DNA from: Pseudomonas sp. PDM15
GTDB taxonomy: Bacteria > Pseudomonadota > Gammaproteobacteria > Pseudomonadales > Pseudomonadaceae
Direction: 5' to 3'
Length of the DNA: 64,000 bases
Assembly: GCF_014851565.1 (NCBI RefSeq)
Contig: NZ_JACVAA010000005.1
Span: 310,001-374,000 of the forward strand
Translations under genes and position numbers: made by a program
The notes under the pieces: model-generated
Databases searched by the model: none
Seen by the model: only the letters and a program-made list of their open reading frames with translations
Told to the model about the DNA's origin: nothing
Shown: piece after piece, positions 58,871 through 64,000 of the stretch
Numbering within the stretch: the stretch's first letter is position 1
Layout of the letters: each line of letters opens with the position of its first letter

Positions 58871-60619
58871 TCATGCTCCTATGTGCAGGTTGTTCTGCTG
58901 CTTGGCTTCGCGCAGCTGGGAAAGGAATTCGTCGCCTTCGAGTTCGATCAGGCCTTCGATCTGGGCCACCCGCTCGCGGTCGATGGCATCCAGGCGCAGC
59001 CAGAACGGATGCACCTCGCGGCCCTGGTAGCGGTTGGCGTAGAGGTGTTCGGCCGGGATGCTGGCGGCGCGCGCCGGCATGACCTGCGGGCGGAAGCCGA
59101 AGAAGCCGAGGTTGCGCAGGGTGACCTGACGCTCGCCGTCGCCGACCATCGCCGCCACGCCGCTGTCGGCCTTGCACAGCAGGCGGCCGTATGCGCTGAG
59201 CAGCAGCATGCCGGCCTTCGCCTCCAGCACCGGGTCGCCAACTTGGGCCTTGGTCACCCGGCCGATTTCGCGCACCTGCTCCACCGGAAGATCCTGCAAT
59301 TCGGCGATCTGCGCATAGAGGTCACGACCGAAAGCGGTCTCCACGCCGAAGGCCGGGCGCTGCTCGTCGTCGAAGCGCTTGCCGCGGGCTATCGGCGCCT
59401 TGAGGGTGGAATAGGCCAGCAGTTGCTGGTCGCTGTCGCGCACCAGGACGATATGCACGTCCTCCTGGGCCAGGTGCTCCAGCGGCTCGGCGTGCAGCTG
59501 GCGCAGCGCCGCCACCTGCGGGTTGATGAAGCCGACCTTGGCGTAGTGGACGAAGGCGAAGCGCAACAGCTGGCGGGTCAGGTTGTTGTCCAGCTGGTAG
59601 TTGGGAATCGCGTAGGTGGCGATGCCGGCGCGGCGATCGATGCAGAACTGCTGGTAGCTGCGCAGGCCGCCCAGCTTGGGCGCCTGGTAGTGCTTGACCG
59701 AGCGCTCGAGGAAGAACGCGTCGGGCCGCTCCGCCGGCAGCTGGCGCCACTGCGCCAGAGCCTGGCGCCCCTGCTCCAGCTGTTGCTGGTGTTCGCGTTC
59801 GGCCTGGGCATCGCGACGGCGGATCAGCTCCCAGACGTCGACATAGATGGCGTCGCGCACCGGGCGGCCGTTGAGCAGATCGATGATCAGCGCGGTGGCC
59901 AGGGTGCCGAACAGGTGGGCGGCGATGCCCAGCTGCGAGGTGTAGTCCTTGCCGGCCAGATGGCGGTCCAGTTCGGCGTACATCTCCAGCGGCACGCATT
60001 CCACCGGGATCAGGTAGGAGCAGGCCTGCATCGGGTCGAGAGTGGCCACCTGCTCGGCGCTCAGCTGGTTGTCCAGCACCGCCAGATCCGGGTTGCGGTA
60101 GTCGAACACCGGGATGTACTGGGCGGCAGCCATGTCGTAGCCACACACTACCGGCTTGTACTGGCGCTGGCAGACACGGTGCAGCAGGTACTTCATTTCC
60201 AGCCCGGAGCGCCCGGTGACGTCGATGGCATCCACCACCACGTCGGCCTGGGCGACCATGGCCTCGACGTTGTCCGGCGTCACGCCGTGGCCGTGCAGCT
60301 CCAGCTTGATGTAGGGGTTGATCTGCCGCACGCGCTCGGCGAACACCTCGACCTTGGTCCGGCCGATGTCGCTGGCCACCATGTTCTGGCGGTTGGCGTT
60401 GTTCAGCTCGTAGCTGCCGTTGTCGGCCAGGATCAGGTGCTCGGCACCGCTGCGCACCAGCAGCTCGATCACGCTGCCGCCGGTGGAGCCGCAGCCGGCC
60501 ACGAGGATGACCGCCTCACGCAGACCACACTGGTCGTCGGTACTGATGAACCCGGCGTTGCGCAGGGTGAGTTCGCGGTAAAACTGGTCGTGATCCAGAG
60601 GGGGCTGGGGGTGGCTCAT
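58871..60619 (-). CDS. ThiF/E1-like adenylating protein fused to an acyltransferase-like domain
   Basis: A 582-residue two-part protein. Residues about 20-260 are a ThiF-type E1 fold: AGCGSTGGS nucleotide loop (41-49), DNGSYELNNANRQ (66-78), Lys89, VVDAID (128-133), with Cys200 a possible catalytic or zinc residue. A linker (270-310) leads to a C-terminal domain (about 320-545) with EIGRVTK (451-457), LLLSAYGRLLCKADSG and LRNLGFFGFRPQ, reminiscent of autoinducer-synthase/GNAT-type acyltransferases. First gene of the operon. No ubiquitin-like partner is nearby. Confidence 0.78.
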   Translation of the reverse strand: MSHPQPPLDHDQFYRELTLRNAGFISTDDQCGLREAVILVAGCGSTGGSVIELLVRSGAEHLILADNGSYELNNANRQNMVASDIGRTKVEVFAERVRQINPYIKLELHGHGVTPDNVEAMVAQADVVVDAIDVTGRSGLEMKYLLHRVCQRQYKPVVCGYDMAAAQYIPVFDYRNPDLAVLDNQLSAEQVATLDPMQACSYLIPVECVPLEMYAELDRHLAGKDYTSQLGIAAHLFGTLATALIIDLLNGRPVRDAIYVDVWELIRRRDAQAEREHQQQLEQGRQALAQWRQLPAERPDAFFLERSVKHYQAPKLGGLRSYQQFCIDRRAGIATYAIPNYQLDNNLTRQLLRFAFVHYAKVGFINPQVAALRQLHAEPLEHLAQEDVHIVLVRDSDQQLLAYSTLKAPIARGKRFDDEQRPAFGVETAFGRDLYAQIAELQDLPVEQVREIGRVTKAQVGDPVLEAKAGMLLLSAYGRLLCKADSGVAAMVGDGERQVTLRNLGFFGFRPQVMPARAASIPAEHLYANRYQGREVHPFWLRLDAIDRERVAQIEGLIELEGDEFLSQLREAKQQNNLHIGA

Positions 60620-60689
60620 CGTTGCATCCTGCTGAGTTGGGAGAGGCGGGCATCCTATTCAGCGCTTTAATGGCACAACAAGGACCAAA

Positions 60690-60765
60690 ACCCCCTCGCT
60701 GTCATTAACGACAAATACACATAACTTCTTGTTTTTATTGATATTTATAGATGTGATCACAGATA
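60690..60765 (-). promoter_or_regulatory. AT-rich regulatory region of the six-gene operon
   Basis: This stretch is far more AT-rich than its surroundings and holds the perfect palindrome TGTGATCACA (60753-60762) about 140 bases before the ThiF-like start. A weak promoter candidate downstream is TTGTTG-18-TAGGAT on the minus strand. The exact transcription start is not evident. Confidence 0.4.
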
Positions 60766-60785
60766 TTCGAGACGCAGAAACGACA

Positions 60786-60806
60786 ACCGCCCCGGAATGG
60801 GGCGGT
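60786..60806 (-). terminator. Hairpin terminator after the PAS gene
   Basis: ACCGCCCC-GGAAT-GGGGCGGT, an eight-bp stem followed on the minus strand by TTGTCGTTTC. It separates the PAS gene from the operon downstream. Confidence 0.7.
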
Positions 60807-60846
60807 CTGTCATGGAACCGTCATCGAAAAAAGCGGTCGCGAGCCT

Positions 60847-61725
60847 CTAGCTCACCAGTTTGTGCAGGTTCTCCGGCACCTTGGTCAGCTCCCAGAGGAA
60901 GCTGTCGAGCTTGAAGGTGGAAGTGCGGATCTTTTCCTCGATCTCCTGAAGCTCGCGGCAGACTTCCTGGTAGCGCTGTTCGCGGCGCACGGCGGCCAGG
61001 GCCTCGCTGATCCGCTCCGGCTGCGCGCCGATGTACTCGCGCACGCGCTTGCCGTCCTTCTGCGGGCGCACCAGATAGAGGTAGCGTTGCTGGTGCCAGT
61101 AGGGCGTGGCGGCGATGCGCGGCGAATCCTGCAGGGCCTCGAACTCGGCCAGCAGGTTCATGCGCAGGGACTTGAGGCTGTCCAGTTGCTCGGAGATACG
61201 CCAGACCTTCTGCCCCAGGCTCTCCTGATCGCCGAGCTTGTCGGCGTGGCTCTCGCGGTGGGAGATGTCGGTGATGGTCAGCAGGCTGCCACGGTCGCTG
61301 CCGTCGATGCTGGGAATCGGCGCGGCGCTCATCTGTACCCAGCGCACCTGGCCGTCGCTCGCCTGGATGCGCATCGGGTAACGCTCTGCCGAAGGGCCCT
61401 GGCGCCGCTGCATCAACACCACTTCCACCAGGTCGGCGGAAATCACCTGGGCCAGCGGCCTGCCCAGCGCTTCGGCCGGCGAGTAGCCGAGGAACTGCTG
61501 CATGAAGGGGTTCATGTAGGTAATGCGGCCGAACGGGTCGAGCACCACCAGGCCCTCCTGGGCCTGCTCCACCAGGTTCTGGTAGCAGCGGGTGTCGCCG
61601 GTGCTGTAACAGCTGGCCACTTGCAGCTGCGGCTGCTCGCCGAATTCGGCATCGGTGTAAGCCACCGGGATATCCGTGTCCGGGTCGTATTGCCGGAGCA
61701 GATCGATCAGCTCTGCAGCGCGCAT
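60847..61725 (-). CDS. Orphan PAS-domain protein
   Basis: A 292-residue soluble protein. A short N-terminal segment (MRAAELIDLLRQYDPDTDIPVAY) precedes a PAS domain (about 47-165; GLVVLDPFGRITYMNPFMQQFLGY and WVQMSAAPI). The rest is coiled coil around a YLYLVRPQKDGKRVREYIG segment. No kinase, GGDEF, EAL or DNA-binding output domain is seen. GGGAGG precedes the ATG at 61725. A TATACT -10-like hexamer is at 61770-61765. It lies upstream of the six-gene operon but is separated by a terminator. Confidence 0.8.
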   Translation of the reverse strand: MRAAELIDLLRQYDPDTDIPVAYTDAEFGEQPQLQVASCYSTGDTRCYQNLVEQAQEGLVVLDPFGRITYMNPFMQQFLGYSPAEALGRPLAQVISADLVEVVLMQRRQGPSAERYPMRIQASDGQVRWVQMSAAPIPSIDGSDRGSLLTITDISHRESHADKLGDQESLGQKVWRISEQLDSLKSLRMNLLAEFEALQDSPRIAATPYWHQQRYLYLVRPQKDGKRVREYIGAQPERISEALAAVRREQRYQEVCRELQEIEEKIRTSTFKLDSFLWELTKVPENLHKLVS

Positions 61726-61991
61726 TCCCCCACCTCCCTGTTGAAGTCGATACCAACGGCCCCGAGTATACTCATCGGTAGCCAATGAAAAAGACTGCTA
61801 TTTACGATAAATGCCGAACGGCACGGCATCTCGGGCGTCACATTGTCTTGATTGAATGAGCCGGCGGCGACAGTGCCGGCCGCAGCGGCAACCCTTGCCA
61901 AAGCGCCGTTGCCGCGCGCACATTCACCATTAGCTCGCCAATGACGGCTGGATTTTCTGCGGGGAAGGACCCTGCCACGAGGGGGAATTGC

Positions 61992-62591
61992 ATGTCACAT
62001 GCCGATGTCGAGGTACTCCAGCGCGAGACCTGCTTCAAGGGCTTCTATCGCCTGGACCGCCTGCATCTGCGTCACCGCCAGTTCGCCGGCGGCATGGGCC
62101 CGCAGCTGAGCCGCGAGCTGTTCGTGCGCCACGACGCCGTCTGCGTGCTGCCCTACGACCCGCAGCGCGACAGCGTGGTGCTGATCGAGCAGTTCCGCGT
62201 CGGCGCCATGGACAAGAGCGCCAACCCCTGGCTGCTGGAGCTGGTGGCTGGCTTGATCGACAAGGACGAGCAGCCCGAGGAAGTGGCCCACCGCGAGGCC
62301 GAGGAAGAGGCCGACCTGCAACTGACCGCACTCTGGCCGATCACCCAGTACTACCCCTCCCCCGGCGGCTCCGACGAGCGCGTGCATCTTTATGTCGGCC
62401 GTTGCAACAGCGAGGGCGTGGGTGGCGTGCATGGCCTGGCCGAGGAAGGCGAGGACATCCGCGTGCACGTCTGGCCGCTGGAAGATGCGCTGCAGGCGGT
62501 AAAGGACGGTCGCATCGACAACGCCGCCAGCATCATCGCCTTGCAATGGCTGGCGCTGAACCGTGCGGAAGTGCGGGGGCTGTGGTCATGA
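61992..62591 (+). CDS. nudF: ADP-ribose pyrophosphatase (Nudix hydrolase NudF)
   Basis: A 199-residue Nudix enzyme that splits ADP-ribose to AMP and ribose 5-phosphate. The Nudix box is GLIDKDEQPEEVAHREAEEE followed by ADL; the usual Gly near its end is Asp here. GQFRVG-like substrate residues (IEQFRVGAM) and YPSPGGSDERVHLYVG are conserved. The ATG at 61992 has GAGGGGG upstream. It overlaps the DUF1249 gene by four bases. Confidence 0.9.
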   Translation: MSHADVEVLQRETCFKGFYRLDRLHLRHRQFAGGMGPQLSRELFVRHDAVCVLPYDPQRDSVVLIEQFRVGAMDKSANPWLLELVAGLIDKDEQPEEVAHREAEEEADLQLTALWPITQYYPSPGGSDERVHLYVGRCNSEGVGGVHGLAEEGEDIRVHVWPLEDALQAVKDGRIDNAASIIALQWLALNRAEVRGLWS

Positions 62592-63034
62592 ACATGCTGC
62601 GCGAGCGTTACCGGGTCGACCTGGTCGAGCTGCAGGCCGCTTGCGAAGCCAACTACGCGCGCCTGCTGCGCCTGCTGCCGGACATGCGCGAGGCTCAGGG
62701 CGAGCGTCGCGTGGCCCTGAGCCAGGGCGACCTGCTGCTCGGCGTGCTGCTGATCCGCGTCACCGAGAACTGCCCCTACACCACCACCCTGGAAGTGCGC
62801 CAGGAGCACAGCCTGCCCTGGCTGCCGGTGCCGCGCCTGGAAGTGCGCGCCTACCACGACGCACGCATGGCCGAGGTGATCGGCGCGGAAAACGCCCGGC
62901 GTTTCCGAGGCATCTACCCCTACCCGAATGCCGCCATGCACCAGCCGGACGAGAAAACCCAGCTCAACCTGTTCCTCGGCGAATGGCTGAGCCACTGCAT
63001 CGCCTGCGGTCACGAACTGGTCACAGTGCTGTGA
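62588..63034 (+). CDS. DUF1249 (YqiB-like) protein
   Basis: A 148-residue protein beginning MNMLRERYRVDLVELQAACEAN, with the family core TENCPYTTTLEVRQE, VRAYHDARMAEV and PDEKTQLNLFLGEWLSHCIACGHE. Function unknown. It sits between nudF and cpdA, its usual place in gammaproteobacteria, and is translationally coupled to nudF. Confidence 0.88.
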   Translation: MNMLRERYRVDLVELQAACEANYARLLRLLPDMREAQGERRVALSQGDLLLGVLLIRVTENCPYTTTLEVRQEHSLPWLPVPRLEVRAYHDARMAEVIGAENARRFRGIYPYPNAAMHQPDEKTQLNLFLGEWLSHCIACGHELVTVL

Positions 63035-63049
63035 TCACAACCGCGCAAA

Positions 63050-63064
63050 TGTGACGAGTTCACG
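63050..63064. promoter_or_regulatory. Near-consensus Vfr/CRP site before cpdA
   Basis: TGTGA-CGAGT-TCACG has both half-sites of a CRP/Vfr site but a five-base instead of six-base spacer. It is about 70 bases before cpdA. TTTACC (63074-63079)-18-CATAAT (63098-63103) could be the promoter. In P. aeruginosa Vfr activates cpdA, so a Vfr site is expected here. Confidence 0.45.
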
Positions 63065-63130
63065 TTTGCCGGGTTTACCGAATCGCGTTTCACCCACCAT
63101 AATCCTGGGAACCCGCCCAGGAGTAGGCCC

Positions 63131-63946
63131 TTGTCGCGCCCGTCGTCTCTTGCCTCCGATCGCCCGGTACTGCTGGTGCAGTTGTCGGACAGTCATCTTT
63201 TTGCCGAGGAAGACGGCAAGCTGCTGGGCATGAACACCCGCGACAGCCTGGAAAAGGTGGTCGAGCGGGTGCAGGCGGAACAGAGCGACATCGACCTGAT
63301 CCTGGCCACCGGCGATCTCTCCCAGGACGGCAGCGTGGCCTCCTACCAGAGCTTCCGCCAGCTCACCGCCAACCTCGATGCCGACACCCGCTGGTTCCCC
63401 GGCAACCATGACGAGCTGCCGGCCATGCGCGAAGTGTGCGATGGCAGCGACCTGCTGGAGCCGGTGATCGACCTGGGCAAGTGGCGCATCACCCTGCTCG
63501 ACTCCTCGATTCCCGGCGCTGTGCCCGGCTACCTGGCCGACGACCAGCTTGAGCTGCTCGAGCAGGCCCTGAGCGAAGCCCCCGAGCGTCATCACCTGGT
63601 GTGCTTCCACCATCATCCGGTGTCCATTGGCTGCAGCTGGATGGAACCCATCGGCGTACGCAACCCCGACGCCCTGTTCGCCGTGCTGGGGCGTCACCCG
63701 CAGGTCAAGGCGGTGCTCTGGGGCCATGTGCACCAGGAGTTCGACCAGCAGCGCGGCGGCATCCGCCTGCTCGCCTCGCCCTCCACCTGCGTGCAGTTCG
63801 CCCCCGGCAGCGAGGAATTCCAGGTCGACACCACGGCGCCCGGCTACCGCTGGCTACGCCTGCATGCCGACGGACGGCTGGAGACCGGCGTGTCGCGCGT
63901 CACCGGCATCGACTTCGAAGTGGACTACAGCATCAAGGGCTACTAA
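63131..63946 (+). CDS. cpdA: 3',5'-cyclic-AMP phosphodiesterase CpdA
   Basis: A 271-residue metallophosphoesterase that hydrolyses cAMP and so limits Vfr activity. The metal motifs are QLSDSHLF, ATGDLSQDGS, PGNHDE, CFHHHPV and WGHVHQEF. The start is TTG at 63131 with AGGAG upstream. After its stop, the last 54 bases of the window hold no recognisable gene. Confidence 0.93.
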   Translation: MSRPSSLASDRPVLLVQLSDSHLFAEEDGKLLGMNTRDSLEKVVERVQAEQSDIDLILATGDLSQDGSVASYQSFRQLTANLDADTRWFPGNHDELPAMREVCDGSDLLEPVIDLGKWRITLLDSSIPGAVPGYLADDQLELLEQALSEAPERHHLVCFHHHPVSIGCSWMEPIGVRNPDALFAVLGRHPQVKAVLWGHVHQEFDQQRGGIRLLASPSTCVQFAPGSEEFQVDTTAPGYRWLRLHADGRLETGVSRVTGIDFEVDYSIKGY

Positions 63947-64000
63947 GTCCGCAAGGCCGCTTGTCAATGCTTGCGGCTAGCGCCGCCTAGCTTGTAGCCT

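Noticed and set aside
58571..60670. Plus-strand open frame of 699 codons opposite the ThiF-fusion gene
   Set aside because: Low-complexity antisense frame; the minus-strand protein has recognisable nucleotide-binding motifs.
60667..60705. 12-codon minus-strand frame (MTARGFWSLLCH) in the leader of the ThiF-fusion gene, considered as a peptide substrate for the E1-like domain
   Set aside because: No ribosome-binding site precedes it and such tiny frames are common by chance; only conservation in other genomes could revive the idea.

Overview
The window is about 64 kb of GC-rich Proteobacterial chromosome, almost certainly from a Pseudomonas species. Supporting this are the block alr-dnaB-rplI-(membrane protein)-rpsR-rpsF-rlmB-rnr-tRNA-Leu with ygiQ and a nicD-like diguanylate cyclase beside it, the thiC/tolC/nudF/DUF1249/cpdA neighbourhood, a TtgR-TtgABC-type efflux locus, CioAB-type cytochrome bd, and several Pseudomonas-style palindromic intergenic repeats. 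No phage, insertion sequence, CRISPR array or origin was seen. Most of the window is conserved core genome.

Layout. 1-11.7 kb: start of dctP (TRAP dicarboxylate binding protein), rlmG, the cyanide-insensitive oxidase cioAB with a 40-residue accessory subunit, a MerR/CDF/DUF3703 metal module, a secreted beta-helix protein, a SecD-P1-like lipoprotein, a DJ-1 protein, an adenine-type permease and trmA. 11.7-18.3 kb: ttgC-ttgB-ttgA and divergent ttgR, with a TtgR-like operator between. 18.3-30.8 kb: single genes and short operons (DUF4345, DUF411, ypfJ, AraC regulator, FadD6-like synthetase, HAD/tesB/tandem nitroreductase/GNAT, histone-deacetylase-like enzyme, TM2 protein, class V aminotransferase, flavoprotein). 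30.9-44 kb: ygiQ, nicD, alr, dnaB, ribosomal operon, rlmB-rnr, and two identical tRNA-Leu(CAG) genes. 44-51.2 kb: a chemoreceptor, tolC, and a TPP riboswitch before thiC and the thiamin-precursor permease cytX. 51.2-52.1 kb: a lipoprotein gene whose 3' tail is duplicated next to a perfect 23-bp inverted repeat. 60.8-64 kb: an orphan PAS protein, nudF, DUF1249 and cpdA.

The most unusual part is a tightly packed six-gene minus-strand operon at 52,250-60,619. It encodes an E1/ThiF-like adenylating protein fused to an acyltransferase-like domain, an acyl-CoA-dehydrogenase-family flavoenzyme, an 843-residue COG1033/MMPL-type RND exporter, an unrecognised periplasmic protein, a LolA-like lipoprotein-sorting protein, and a DUF1302-like outer-membrane beta-barrel. 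Read together these look like a dedicated route that makes an acylated molecule in the cytoplasm and moves it across inner membrane, periplasm and outer membrane. I know of no described pathway with this composition; the product is unknown.

Regulatory signals that could be read include an ANR-type box and direct repeats before cioAB, a MerR-type promoter with a 19-bp spacer, a TtgR-like operator, CRP/Vfr-like sites before nicD and cpdA, a TPP riboswitch, and several intrinsic terminators. All family assignments are by inspection and memory; no database search was run.
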